Assembly: GCA_037039685.1 (NCBI GenBank)
Contig: JAWNGF010000005.1
Coordinates: 2,108,001 to 2,172,000, forward strand
Source: Ceratobasidium sp. AG-K
Taxonomy: Eukaryota; Basidiomycota; Agaricomycetes; Cantharellales; Ceratobasidiaceae
Reading direction: 5' to 3'
DNA: 64,000 bases
Below, piece after piece: positions 1 through 11,567 of this stretch (its first letter is position 1; the number at the start of each line of letters is the position of its first letter). The translations under genes and the position numbers were made by a program. The notes beneath the pieces are model-generated. The model had not been told where the DNA came from, did no database searches, and saw only the letters and a program-made list of their open reading frames with translations.

Positions 1-2122
1 CAGTTCGCTCCTCTTGGTGAGTCCTAGGGCGTCGCGTCTCGTGCCTTGACAACGCTAATTGGGACCTCACTTCTACTCAGGCACTGGCAAGCTGCAGGGT
101 GTGTCGTGGAAGTTCAACTAGTCGCGAGGTCTGACGCAGTGTCAGCGCCAAGCTACCTATATATGCCCACCATTATGCCAATTAGTCCTATGCCTTTGCC
201 CATCCGTGCATATGCAAAACATCCCTTGGTTTCAATAGAATAAAACTCGTTTGGCTGTGATTTCCATTGCGTTTGAAAGCTCCTAAACCACTATAATGCT
301 GATGCTTGATTGCCATGCGTCTGCAACGGGAAACGTCGTTAGCGCTGGCGGTGATTAGATAGTTGATAAGATTCGTCACGCTGTTGCAAGAATAACGACA
401 CGAATAAGCGCCGACAGTTTTAATCGTCGCTTGTCGAGGCTCGTAAGACTGTTGAGACACGGTAATTGCATCATAATGTGGGATGTCAATATAATATATC
501 TAAGTGCCACTTCAGACTTAGTTACCACGTGATTTATCACGAGTTGACTTATTGGGCCGCGATTCGCATAAATGCTTATTCGATGAGCGCTGCTGTCCAT
601 TCATGTGCTGTCCACGCTCGTGCTCCTGGGGTTTCGCCTTGACATGTATACGGCGCAAACCTTTGTCCGTGGGAGGCTTTGCTGACGTCTATTTAGTAGT
701 CGCTGCTTGCTTCACCATTCTCACATCCCCTCCCTCCTCCAGGCCATATGCTAAGTCCGACCGGCATATACTCACATCCCCCCCTCACGCCAACAGCCCT
801 CTTAATGCGACCTGTTGCCCTTCAAATGATTTAGTGTCAGCATACATGCAATCTACACCAATGTAAGGACTCGCCGTACACCCGAGTTTGAGAATAAAAG
901 GCTAACATACAAAAACGCATGTAGCAATTGAAGGGGTGAGTCAAACTTGACGAATCATTATCCACAAGTAACTGAGAGTCACTTGCAGGGTGTGTGGTGA
1001 CGGTAGATGGGGGAAACACAAAGATTCATTCACAGTAACTGATAGCTTGTGCGCGTTGTAAATTGTACACCCTCGAGCTTGTGTTTTCAGTTGTCACGCT
1101 ATTTATCTATATACCATTATGTCCAATATAGCATAATTGATACATATTTAACCTGACAAAAACAGGAGTGAGCCTATCAACGGTGTCAGAACTAACGAGC
1201 TGTGTAAATCTGGGGTGTAAATATCAGTATGAGCAAGTCTAATAAGGCTGAGGCAATCGTGTAAGTCTGGTATAACATTACGGCAATAGTCCCGGCTGAA
1301 AGATTGAGACCGCGGGTAATGGTGCCAACAGATTAGTCACTTGTCAATATTGCTCATAATTATACCCTTATGGACCAGCGAGGCCGGTATCCGACCCTTA
1401 CACGCGTTCCTCAACCTTAAAGATCTTATACTAGGAATGAGCGTTATCTAGGGTGATATCTCCAGGATAAGCGCTTGTCACCCCAGGCGACTTTTCCTGA
1501 TGCCCGCCTGTGTATTTAGCGCTCCTCCACAGCTAGGTAACAACAGTGACTTGGCCATCCACATACCTGACGTAAGTTACCAATGGAGTACAAGATTTCT
1601 TGCATTTCGTTGCCTTATCTAATTATCACCACCTTGAGAACCCACAGTGATTTTCGGATTCCGTCTCAACTTACGGAAATGACCACCTTCGTGTGTCAAA
1701 CCACTGTACACGTTGACCGACTGAAACCCCCAATTTTGGACATCACTACTTCAGTGTTACTTGCACTGTCATTCGCTAGTAAGAGATTACGCTTCAAAAT
1801 TGCAGGGTTTTGCTGCACTTGAGATTTCAGCATTTTGTCTCGCAGAAAGCGAGTAATCGCAATGCTTCATGGGCCCTACAATACACACCTATCTTTTCCT
1901 ATGGAAATCCATATTTTACTGATACTCAAGGTTGGTTGAAAGTGTATCGAACGGACCATGCAGGGAAGAGACGGGCTAACCAATAAAATGTCACTCTTAA
2001 TTCCAGCTGTAGGTAACATTATATAACATCCTTCCAGTTCCATCCTTCAAATCAACCATGGTTTCATAAGTGACTCAGCTCGTACATGCAATTTTGAGTC
2101 TCTGTTGCCCAACTCGCAACAC
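1..2122. other. left flank, no gene recognised
   Basis: I read this stretch on both strands and found no protein family, RNA gene or repeat I can name. The open frames present are short (at most about 104 codons), low in recognisable motifs and not linked by convincing splice sites. It probably includes the 3' flank of the eIF3 subunit L gene that ends at 2123. Confidence 0.4.
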
Positions 2123-4602
2123 TCAGACAGCCAGTCTAACAGTCTTGGCAGCACCCCACGCAGGCTTAGCCCCCGCACCTGTCCCTGCCCCTGCAGCAGT
2201 CGGCTTGGCAGCCGCCTCCGCAGGAGCAGCAGGCACACTACCACCCGCCTCAGGAGCGGCTGTCTTAGAGATCGGAAGTGGGCTTGAGCGAATGGTATCG
2301 TAAACTTTGAGTGCGTGCTCAGTGTTTCGGATGAACCATCCACCGTACCGCCTTCCAATTGTACTCTCGACGATTTGGACCATGTTCTGTGCGAGGTTTA
2401 GTCATTCTTACATAATATCAGAGGAAAGAACATGGAACACACCTCGTCGATGACAAAGTCCAGGTCGCTCGTGCTGATCACCCCGCCGTCGAGCAGGGTC
2501 CCGTTTTCGACAGCCGCCCGACTCAAGCTCCGGCTCGAGCTCTTCATCACCATCATCTGTTGCACAATTTCTTCCTCGTCTGCGTCCAAGAATCCGGCAA
2601 GTTTGGCAGCGTCCAGACTCGAGTACATCTTGAGGAAGCTACGCAGAGTAGGTACAACCGAGTGCTGGGTGCGCACATCGGAGAGAAAGAGGGAGAGATG
2701 TCGTTGCATGGGCTCTTGTGGAGGAGAGTTGATGTACAAGTTGAGGAGCTCGTTGTCGTGGTAAGGAGGAGGGGTTGAGGAAATGAATTTGGGGCAGGAC
2801 TTGATGTAGAGTTCCTCAAAGGCGGCAATGCCTTCTTCGGTGCTAGTAAAGAAATTAAATTCGTGAATTTAGCGTTGGGTGGGTGAAGGATAAGCATACC
2901 CCTTGGCCATCTTTGTATGCTGCTCGCCATATTTTTCTTTCAGGTTGGTCATAATGGCATCGTCGAGCCTGCTAGGGGAAAGTGCGTTACAAATCGCAAG
3001 AAGCGCATACATTCGGTCCGCGGTACGATTGATCTACAGAAGCCAATATTATTATTAACTTGAGCTACACAATGACAAGGCGCATTTTGCGTACCTGATC
3101 GTACTGGTAGCTCCGTGTGTGATACTGCCTCATTCGGGAGATAAAATTGAGGATAGAGTTGAAGGTACGGGTTGCATCGGCATATCGCCTGAGCGACATG
3201 TAGCAGAACCCGACATAGTAGTAGGTCGCCACATGGCACGCCGTGACACGGGTAAAGAATGCCTAATAAACCCACACAGATATCAGCCAAATTCAGTAAA
3301 AGTTGGCAGAATGCACCGGCCTTCTGGTTCAGCTTGACCAAGTCCATCACTTTGAGTGCGAGTGTGTAGTCGCCTAGGAGAACGTGAACACGAAGGAGCC
3401 CAATGATACTGAAGAAGCCGAGGGTGCGGTAGATTGGTCGTTGGCCATACTCTCCGGAAATCTCGCTTCAAGACAAAATCATTAGGAACATGTAAAGAGG
3501 ACCGGGTTTTATGAGCTTACGCAATCTCTTCAGCAGATGCGCCACGCTGAACTGCCTCCAGGTACTCGTTGATATGAGACTTTTGGATAAGCGAGTATAG
3601 CACATTCAAAACGCTGTAGCAACTCCAGACCTAATTACTAATATCAGGGTGTTGCAAAAGGTGGTAAATATTCCGGTTAGGACTCACCTGGCTACCATCA
3701 GCGAGCATCATTAGCTCTTCGTCGGTCTTCTGAGTCGGTCGAGCGCGCCACACACAGAAACTCTGGAACTGATAGATGAACTCATCGATGATATCCCAAA
3801 GCCACTGGTCGGGAAGCTCGAGTTGAACAGGCCCTTCCGAGTCTTGGTTGATCATTAGCTTAGTTATATTTCGAGGGGCCATCGCACTAGACTCACTCAA
3901 AAGGTAGTTGAATAACTCGCAGCTGTTTTCGTACGAGTGGAACCGATCGTCTATCTCGGGTTGAAGTTTCGAGTATACGTGACTATCGAAATATCAGTGT
4001 GCCGACAAGGTGATTTGATTATCAACGCGCTCACCGGTAGTATAGCTCCCTATAAAGTATCAAGAAGATAGGGTCTATTCGAGCTTGGGTTACAATAGCG
4101 TCATCTCCACGATTTGGTTACACACCGTCGTTGACGAGCGGGGCTATCAATTCCGCCTCTGGCCATTCTGACTTTGAATAGTACTTCTCGGTTAGGCGGT
4201 TCCATCCCTGATCATACGCATTTGTGATTTCTTGGAGGTTGTTATCCATAACGGCTTGATGGAATTGTACGATAAACTGTGGGATATCAAGATCAGCGGC
4301 AGCGCCCGTCCTAGGAGTGATCTACGCACTCGTTTGACGACGTCTGGAATTTGAGCAAATGCGACTTGTTGTGCCATCTGATGCTGCATCGCAGCCATTG
4401 TCGCTTCGTCTATCCTCGCTTGGTCTATGTTGCCGTTGATATCAAGACCACTACCCTTCTAAGAGGCTGTTTTATTAGACACACCATCTTCGTACAACCC
4501 ATGGCCTCCCTGGCCATAGTTTCCGACAACTGCTTCAATGTTGACATCTCCGAGGTCCTCCTCGTACTCGTCGTGGGCATAAAAGTTGGCTCGTTGGGCC
4601 AT
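2123..4602 (-). CDS. eif3l: eukaryotic translation initiation factor 3 subunit L
   Basis: Subunit of the eIF3 complex, which acts on the 40S ribosome during cytoplasmic translation initiation. The gene has many small introns. Exon 1 (4485-4602) starts [20 protein letters not shown]; a 58-nt-scale intron follows, then [21 protein letters not shown] central exon carries [20 protein letters not shown], a signature of this subunit, followed by the TPR/PCI-type region with [20 protein letters not shown] and DFVIDE. The last intron is 2387-2442 and the final exon (2123-2386) reads [20 protein letters not shown], matching the family C-terminus, with an Ala/Pro-rich tail not usual in animal homologues. 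The start was chosen because the family N-terminus begins with an acidic/Tyr-rich stretch there. No frameshift was seen. Identification rests on remembered family sequence. Exon borders in the middle are approximate. Confidence 0.88.
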
Positions 4603-5455
4603 GATGGATCTTCCGGCGAAAGTCAAATTTTGGTCGAAGGCGAGTATCCTTACGTAACGATCACTCTAGTTTGTTCCTCCACGTGATCATTTCATCCCCT
4701 CGCCTGCCTCCTGAGAAGCTGGTCAACGAGGCACTCTTATTCCTAGCTTTTATCTGCTTCTCCGAGGACTCTTGAATCTGACAGGAGCTACCTGTCTGCT
4801 ATCATCTGGTTTACTTGACAGTGTCGTTACCTTGTTTGCAGGGTCTCTGCAATCCAAAAGAAAACGTCTGATTTGACAGAAATTTATACTTATTGACCAT
4901 TGCTGATACCATACCTTAATTTCTCTCTATTGTGCGGCTAATATGGGAACCTAGGTTACGGGTGCAGACCAGAAGTCTTGCACTGGTCAACTAATCAAGT
5001 ATGAAAGTTAGCGTGCGTAACTTCATGGCCATCACGATGGTAAATTGTGCCCTGGTAGAGCACTATATTATGCTGCTGGGCCCGTGTTGGCATTAAAGTT
5101 TTTGCTGGGATAGATATATATGTGTACATAATATCATGGGTATAAACTATACACGGGGTATGTGATATTTTGAATGCAAGTTCACATATCGGTATTGGTG
5201 AGGGATTCCCATGCAGCAGGTGCGCGGGTGTGTCAAGGCTTTGGGACACGAGTACGACTTCAGGACCGGGTGGCTCCTAAGTTAACTCCGAGGCAAGCAA
5301 CCCACACATGTGGTAATCACCAGTAGGAATAAACATGGCTTTGTGGTGAACCCCCTTGACGCAATACTTTTGCAGGAGTGCATATGCGCATTCACTGCAT
5401 CATCTCCTTTTCTTCATATTTCATCCACTACTTGCTCAATCTAAATCACACTATA
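4603..5455. other. intergenic region between eIF3L and the Tc1 element
   Basis: This holds the promoter side of the eIF3L gene (which is read leftwards) and the unoccupied flank of the Tc1 insertion. No further gene, RNA or repeat could be supported. Short open frames at 4995-5249 and 5356-5592 have no recognisable content; the second runs into the transposon terminal repeat. Confidence 0.4.
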
Positions 5456-5674
5456 CAGTTAGCTGCAAATGTAACGCTACAAGCCCTGAGGTAACCATGA
5501 GACTTGCAAAGAGACCCAACACAGGTGTTTTACATGTCAAGTACTCAATAAATGTTATTTGCAGCGTATTCCAGAGCCGATCGAGAGTTTAAACGAAGAG
5601 AACCAACAAGAATTGAGAGAGATAGCGCATGTATACATTTTTGCTTGTAGCATTACATATGCCTGTTTTAAGCG
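5456..5674. repeat. left terminal inverted repeat of the Tc1 element
   Basis: It matches the reverse complement of 6805-7023 over its whole length. The innermost 70 bases (from the AGAACCAACAAGAATTGAG motif inward) are almost identical and the outer part differs mainly by C/T and G/A changes. It starts CAGT directly after a TA. Confidence 0.85.
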
Positions 5675-5730
5675 TCAGGTCTCCTCCCCCTCCGTATGAA
5701 GAGTTAAACACAATTCCTCATCAGTTTAAC

Positions 5731-6753
5731 CTAATATTTAGTTGGCCCTCCCTTTACTTTCACAAGTGCTTCGATTCTCCGGGGCATTGAATTATAGAGT
5801 TTCTGAATGTACTCGGGTGGGATCTTGTACCACTCCTCCTGGACAATACGCCACAAATCATGACAATTATGGGGGGGAGGCTGATGAGCACAAACTCAAA
5901 GCTTGAGGTAAGCCCAAACATGTTCAATGGGGTTCATATCAGGGCTGGAAGATGGCCATGGGAGGACATCTATCTCTTTTTTGGCAAGCCAGGCCCGGGT
6001 CCCCTTAGATGTATGCTTTGGGTCATTGTCATGCTGAAAGATAATGTCGGATGGGGTAAGATGAAACCTAGACAAGGAGCCAAGGAATGCATGGGAAAGG
6101 ATTTCAATGTATTTCTGTGTGTTCATTGTGCCCTCAATAAGATGGATCTTGCCAACACCCTGATGTGTAATATACCCCCACACCATGATATTCCCTCCAC
6201 CAAATTTGACAGTCCCAATTGTGTTGGTTGGCTTCCTTGGTGAGTTACGTTTCTTCCAAAAGAGTAAGGTCTTGGTTTGACCCATGACCATGAATTTTTT
6301 TTCATTGGAAAATAGCACTTTGGACCAGTCTGTGGTGGTCCATGTGCTGTGCTTCTGGCCCCATTTCAATCACTTTGAATGCTTTTTGGGTGTTAAGAGG
6401 GGAACTTTGCATCACTTATAAACTGAGAGGCCAAGCTCCTGGAGCCAACGCCAAACAGTATCAGGGCTAACATTGGGGAAGTATTCCTGCTGGAGCTCCG
6501 CAGCAGTCTGTACTGTGCCACAAGACAGAGCAAGGGCGCCAAACTGAGTGTCGGCAGTTGTCATCTTTTGTGGCCAACCTGATTTAGGCTTAGGAGCAAA
6601 GACATCAAGTCCCTGAAGGTGTTCCCGGTAGATTCGGCTAACAGTAGTCCAGTGTATATTCCCAATCCTTTCAGCAGTTTCTTGGTCTGTAAGGCCCATT
6701 TGTTTGTATGCAATAACCATGGCTCTTGTTGGGAGTGATTTGAAGCAAGCCAT
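5731..6753 (-). pseudogene. Tc1-like transposase, three in-frame TGA stops
   Basis: One continuous frame of 341 codons (340 residues plus the final TAG), the usual Tc1 transposase length. It starts MACFKSLPTRAMVIAYKQMG, a helix-turn-helix DNA-binding region, and continues through a DDE domain: VLFSNEKKF (first catalytic position), IFQHDNDPKHTS (second Asp present) and SPDMNPIEHVW (Glu present). The frame is broken by TGA at 6412-6414, 6370-6372 and 5896-5898; each is one C-to-T change away from CGA (Arg). The first catalytic Asp of the usual SDE triplet is Asn here, again a CpG-type change (TCCGAT to TCCAAT). There are no indels. It is dead as written, both for translation and for chemistry. 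Confidence 0.88.
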
Positions 6754-6804
6754 AGTGGAAAAGACTGAGGAAGTGGCTGTCTGCGCACAGGGGTGTGATT
6801 TGGT

Positions 6805-7023
6805 GCTTAAAACACGCATATGTAATGCTACAAGCAAAAATGTATACATGCGCTATCTCTCTCAATTCTTGTTGGTTCTCTTCGCTTAAAGTCTCGATCA
6901 GCTCTGGCATACGTTGCGAATAGTATTTATTAGGTACTCGACATGCAAAACGCTTGTGTTGGGTCTCTTTGCGAGTCTTGTGGTTACCTCAGGGTCTTGT
7001 AGCGTTACATTTGCGGCTGACTG
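6805..7023. repeat. right terminal inverted repeat of the Tc1 element
   Basis: Reverse-complement partner of 5456-5674, ending in ACTG directly before a TA. Such long repeats are more like the IR/DR class of Tc1 elements than like the short-repeat class. The likely transposase start codon (6751-6753) lies just inside this repeat. Confidence 0.85.
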
Positions 7024-8165
7024 TATGTCTGCCTTGCAGCGCAATTGCCGCTTGTGTGTATTTATCTACCTCTCGGGGTCCATAGGCCTTTCACCAAGGT
7101 TCAATTGAGACACCAATTTCAGGGAGTGCCGTGGGAGCGGAACGCAAACGTAGGCAGTGCCAAGGCTTGGAGAGATCGGCCGGTGACTCGCCAAATAACT
7201 CAGATTCCGAAAGGAGTGTCTAACAACGTACGTAAATAGACAGCTTATATAGTAGTGGGGAATGGGGATTGTAAATGGGATGTGAAATGAATATGCCTAG
7301 CAGGATAGGAATGCGAGAACGGAAAGGATTGACATGAATATGAGATATAATGTAAGGACAAGACTACGCAAGGTCTGTGCCGTGACAGCGGTGCTCATCT
7401 AGTTGGTGATGTTCTGCCACAATGTTGTCGCGAGAATGAGTGGCCAAGAGATTGAGGACTTTTCTGTTGGTAAGGACCATCCGACTAGTGTCGGGCGACT
7501 GTCGTGATGCCAAAGGAGAGGAGTTGTTATAGCAAACGTCCATTCGTTAGACGCACCTGGTTCTCGCGATGATCTACTGGGTGAGGCCCCACAGCGGTCA
7601 AATGGTCACCTGGCCAGATAGGAACTGGTCAGATGGCGGATACATGCATCCAGGCTGTCAACTTTGGGGCGCTTGACTCAAACGCCTCTTGCAAACGTAC
7701 AAACCTGAGCACCGTTCTGAAGGAGAATACATACGCAGTAACCACCTATACTAAAACCTACACTCAACTACACTCCACGAATCCTAAATGAGCTTGAAAT
7801 TACAGGGTTTTGACAAAGCTATTGCCGCTACGAGCTTATGTGTCCGAGGATCGGACTGAACCGGAATGGACACCTTTCCTCGGAATTAGGTGCATCCGCC
7901 TGTCTGGTTGACTGACCACTGACCAACTGGACATCTGACTGCAGTGGGGTTTCACCCACTTATAGTTTTAGTGAGCCTACTGTAACTCGGCGGTCACTTT
8001 GCAGCACATATCTCAAGTCTGAGTTCAAGAGCAGGTTTGAAGGGGAATGCAGTCTAAGAAATGCCGTTGCATGAATATCACCAGCTGAATTCAACGCCGA
8101 AGATCAGATGGCCTTATTATCGTCACACGGTGGGGTTGCATCCATCCTGAAGTCCTCAACCTAAT
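7024..8165. other. intergenic region, nothing recognised
   Basis: No gene, RNA or repeat could be supported on either strand between the Tc1 element and the stop codon of the kinase gene. It may contain the kinase 3' UTR. Confidence 0.35.
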
Positions 8166-9933
8166 TCACATATTGCATACGAGATTCCCGGTTACATGGT
8201 ACATCACATCACCGGACCCTTCCATCCTCCCTATTGGCTCGGATTTCCAGTCCCTCGTGCCGCTACCACCTGTCCCATCTATGCAGCTGCCATTAAAATG
8301 GATATTCGTCCCAGATACAGATCTACTTACCCTCTCCTTCACTTTGGCAGCACTTGGACGATCCTGGGGATTGAAGGCCCAGCAACCCTCAAGGAGAGAC
8401 CAGAGCAGATCGGCATCGGGGCTCTGCAAAGGTATATGCGCCTCCGGTCGCACGGGGAGGGCCTTGCTAAAGACTTTGGCGAACATAATCATATGTTGGC
8501 TCATGCCGTCGTAAGGCACCGCTCCGGTAATGACCTCCTGTTCGGCTGATGGGCATTTGATTTATAACGTGAGGTCCTGGTTAGACCCACCAAGATTGTC
8601 TACCACGAGGTGTACTCAGGCATTGTAAGGCGCGGCATTCGATGGACCGTTGACTCACCATCCCAAGCGAGTACACATCTGATTCCATCGTTGCATGACT
8701 TTGCCCGGTGAGCATCTCGGGAGCCTGCCGTAAATCACGTGAGATTTGCTTGTGTTTCATGCCTCACAATACATACCACCCAATTGAGGGAGATCCCAGC
8801 ACTACTTGTAGTGTTTGTAAACTGCAGAGTATATTCCTTGAGTGACGCATTGCCAAAATCGGTAAGTTTGGGTGTAAAATCAGATGAAAGAAGAATGTTG
8901 TCCTGCGAACGAATACATCAGTACCACCGAATTGTTGAGCTTGAAGACATCCTGACGCATTTGAGATCGCCATGCACCTAAAAAGTCAATAACGATCTGT
9001 TGGGGGTTCATATATGCATTGGTTAGAAACTGCTCGCACCATGCTCTTGCCGTGCATGTATGCGACACCATCCGTGATCTGCACACACTGATCACTCCAG
9101 CTGAGTATTGGGCCCATCCAGTATTCATGTCTCATACCAGTGTATACCGATCCACTACCTCTTGCCGTATAAGCAAACGCTTCAAGCTGCCACGCTCCAT
9201 CCATGGTGATACCATTGCAATCTGATCTCGGTACTGAGCCACCCCGATCAAGCCTAGCACGTTCGGATGGCTGCACTTGGACCATACGTACAGTTCCCGA
9301 GCGGCATGCTGTGGCTATGATTAGGCAGGATACTTCGTAGTACAAGCGAGTCTTACCTTTAGCTGCTTCTTCGTGGTTTTGCTCGAGTCCGTATGCAACC
9401 TGAGGCACTTGACTGCCACTCTGGTCCCATCGCAAAAGGCGCCCCTGTACACATCTCCATACCCACCTGATGAGATGGGATACTTACTGAAGTTAGATGT
9501 ATCAAGTTGATCTGTGACGTCTTTGCATCCATGGTCGCCGAGGAGATCTAGCACTTTGGTAGTAGACTACAGGCGGGTTAATAATAAATAACAATTGCAA
9601 ACAGTGTTGATGCCACACTTTCCATCTCGCGCCTGACGATGAGCCTATCAGTGACGTCTGCTTCATCCAATGCAAGAACTGGTTTGCTATGTGAAGTGAC
9701 TGTCCTGGCGTCCTCGCCCTAGATATGAACGGGAAGGGGTAAATGAGATGGTCGAGGAAAGTGCTCCATTCAAACCTCACCAAACTTCGGTGCGTGAAGG
9801 TACTGCTTTTGCCAAGACAGTGATCTGGCGAGTCGGCCTGTAGAGTTAGAGGTGTATTGCCTGACACAACTGGTTGGGCTCTGGAGGCCTCTACATGTTG
9901 GTTATTTTGATCCGGATCCACTTGGTTATGCTT
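8166..9933 (-). CDS. TKL-type protein kinase (kinase exons and N-terminal exons)
   Basis: Serine/threonine or tyrosine-kinase-like enzyme. After splicing, the domain shows, in order: glycine loop PISSGGYGDVYRG and lysine VAVKCL (9321-9566 exon), a helix-C segment, ITDGVAYMHGKSM, then after a short intron the catalytic loop HGDLKC joined by another intron to DNILLSSDFTPKLTDFG, the APEMLTG activation-segment end, SDVYSLG, and GCWAFNPQDRPSAAKV with the invariant Arg. All catalytic residues are present. Upstream exons 9617-9718 (34 codons) and 9781-9933 (51 codons) are in phase 0 and lead into the loop through LLGDHGCKDVTDQLD, a linker I associate with basidiomycete kinase families. The true start codon is uncertain: further symmetric exons at 10016-10051, 10202-10237 and a chain of 3-nt exons lie upstream. 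The substrate is unknown. Confidence 0.8.
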
Positions 9934-10015
9934 CTGGGGGCCAATTGATTGAGAAATTGTCACCCATTGGGCAAACGAAGCTTACATATTGACTTTGTTG
10001 AGATGAGATCAACAC

Positions 10016-10051
10016 CTTGGGCTTGGTGTCAGGGATGAATCTGGTCTTGTC
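10016..10051 (-). other. candidate 36-nt symmetric exon of the kinase gene
   Basis: The exon encodes DKTRFIPDTKPK in phase 0. The acceptor side is ...CATTGGCATAG with no other AG in the preceding 130 nt of intron; the donor side is GTGTTG. The intron to the next exon (9934-10015) is 82 nt. The exon is exactly 12 codons long, like the next one upstream. Confidence 0.5.
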
Positions 10052-10201
10052 CTATGCCAATGACAGGAATAATGGTATAAGTATACAAGTAGCCAATAAT
10101 ACCAAATTGATATTGAGATGGTTGTGGATCATTGCGACGAGGTATGGCGAGTGCCGACCACCGTGAGGCCGTTGTGTAATCAGTGGGGGACGTGAACAAA
10201 C

Positions 10202-10237
10202 CTTGTTCAGAGTCATGGTGGGATTTCTTTGGAGAAA
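10202..10237 (-). other. candidate 36-nt symmetric exon of the kinase gene
   Basis: The exon encodes FLQRNPTMTLNK in phase 0, with acceptor TTGTCCCCAAG and donor GTTTGT. It is exactly 12 codons and follows a 54-nt intron after the 3-nt exon at 10292-10294. It is the first exon after the proximal microexon chain. Confidence 0.45.
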
Positions 10238-10291
10238 CTTGGGGACAAGACATTGTAAGCAATAAAAGGTTTAGTGCGGCCGGCAACTCAC

Positions 10292-11094
10292 ATCCTATGA
10301 GGGACAGAATAAATCCAGGATCAGTAGGGCCAGGAAGTGATCGACACCAGCAGTACTAACCCGCTAGTGGTGTATGAGAGTTGTTGTCAACTATAAAACG
10401 AGCTATCACAGCCAACGAGAACGTACCATCTGTTTGTAAAGCAACATTTGTTTTAGTGTAGCAGTTGTCAGAATAAATGAATCATTCCTACGGCCTGAAA
10501 GTGACATGTGATTTAGGAGCAATCAACAAGTAGATCAAAATTGAGAGTAACGTGACATACAGCCTGGATGCATGCAGGTCAGAACGCAAACCCAAGAGTG
10601 TCGAGGAACGGTTGCTTACGTCCTATAGATTTGTGAGTTGAAGTTGAGTCCTAGGAGACGTAAAAGGGATCCAATACATACCTTCTGTAAGAGATGGGAC
10701 ATGTTAGAGGGATTGCATGAGAAGTGATAATGGCTCGAGAACTCACAGCCTACAAGGAAGTAAGACTTCACTCATATAATAAACAAGAATATAACGAGCC
10801 TCCTGTGAGGAAGCGTGATTGTTAGCACGGGAGAAATAACCGCCAATAAAACCACGAGGTAAGGACTCACATCCTGGGAGGAGAGAAAAATAGGCTCGTA
10901 GAATCAGTGAGTGTGCGGAAGCCGAATCCTTGTGACACTGACAAGCTAATCAGGGAGCAAAATTGGTAGAATTAGCAGTGGGTAGTGCGTAGTAGCCAGG
11001 CTTGACGCACAGTCTGAGCAAAGGATAGGTGATCAAAAGAAAGTTTTTAGTCAGCACCATCGTCCTTGTGCAATCACTGATTCATACGTACATA
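10292..11094 (-). other. chain of thirteen candidate 3-nt microexons, proximal block
   Basis: Read on the minus strand, 3-nt exons sit at 11092 (TAT), 11011 (ACT), 10943 (CTT), 10871 (GAT), 10800 (GAG), 10747 (GCT), 10682 (AAG), 10620 (GAC), 10561 (GCT), 10492 (GCC), 10427 (ATG), 10361 (CGG) and 10292 (GAT). Each is preceded by a pyrimidine-rich AG acceptor and followed by a donor such as GTGAGT, GTATGT, GTAAGC or GTACGT; 10800 would need a GC donor, and 10943 and 10361 have GTCAGT and GTTAGT. The gaps are 50-78 nt, the normal intron size of this genome, and several have clean branch sites (CTAAC, CTGAC, CTGAT) 20-25 nt before the AG. No codon is a stop. I infer one multi-intron transcript leading into the kinase. 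No RNA evidence is available. Confidence 0.5.
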
Positions 11095-11136
11095 CTAATC
11101 TCGTAGTGAAGCGTCAGACGGCAGCGACGACGAGCA
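11047..11136. repeat. 112-bp tandem repeat, part of the unit split by element E1
   Basis: The stretch from 11068 to 11136 is the first 69 nt of a 112-bp unit; the remaining 43 nt lie at 18087-18129 beyond the E1 insertion. The 21 nt before 11068 are the end of a preceding unit. Sequence matches the array at 47104-47672. Confidence 0.85.
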
Positions 11137-11551
11137 TGTCCCGACTTGGGTCAATTAGGTATGTAAGAGTTAAGGGGTTCGACTTAAACAAGTCTTTGAA
11201 CCCAAGGAGTGGTGATAGTAAGAGGATTTGAATTAGGCAAGTCCTAGTGGAGAGGAGGTCAAGCCTTGTCGTTAACCGGCTTGACCTCTGAGTTTATATA
11301 CATGTGAGATCAAGGCCACGTCATCATTTATCAGTGTGGGAAAGCCGAGTACAACCGATGATAAGCGAGATAAGAGGTATGACTCGACATTCTGGAAGTT
11401 CCGGAAGTATCACTAATATCAAATGAAAAGACAAATACATCACATGATACAAGTTTAAGCGCCAGAGGACAATTGTACCAAAAAAGGAAAGTGTTCGGAA
11501 AAAAAGATATAAAATCAGAATAAAATGTCTGAGCTTAGTCAGCTCATGACA
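11137..11551 (-). repeat. E1 3' LTR
   Basis: A 415-bp terminal repeat beginning TGTCCCGACTTGG and ending CAGCTCATGACA on the plus strand, with TG...CA ends. It differs from the other LTR at one position. The minus-strand TATA-like TATATAAA lies inside it. Confidence 0.95.
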
Positions 11552-11567
11552 TTACCCCCTCTTAAGG
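11552..11567 (-). promoter_or_regulatory. E1 polypurine tract
   Basis: On the minus strand, CCCTTAAGAGGGGGTAA lies immediately before the 3' LTR. This is the expected site and composition for the plus-strand DNA primer. The pol stop codon (11562-11564) is embedded in it. Confidence 0.7.

Larger units (their letters stand above)
5456..7023 (-). mobile_element. Tc1/mariner DNA transposon, complete but inactive
   Basis: A 1568-bp element beginning CAGTTAGC and ending GGCTGACTG, flanked by TA on each side (5454-5455 and 7024-7025), which is the Tc1/mariner target. Both ends carry about 219-bp inverted repeats. A single transposase frame lies between them on the minus strand. The structure is complete, so it moved here as a unit, but the transposase is interrupted by three stops and the two terminal repeats have diverged, mostly by transitions. 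It is probably an old copy, mobile only if a related transposase exists elsewhere in the genome. Confidence 0.9.

Noticed and set aside
2047..2358. Overlapping frames at the eIF3L 3' end on both strands
   Set aside because: They are shadows of the Ala/Pro-rich C-terminal exon of eIF3 subunit L.
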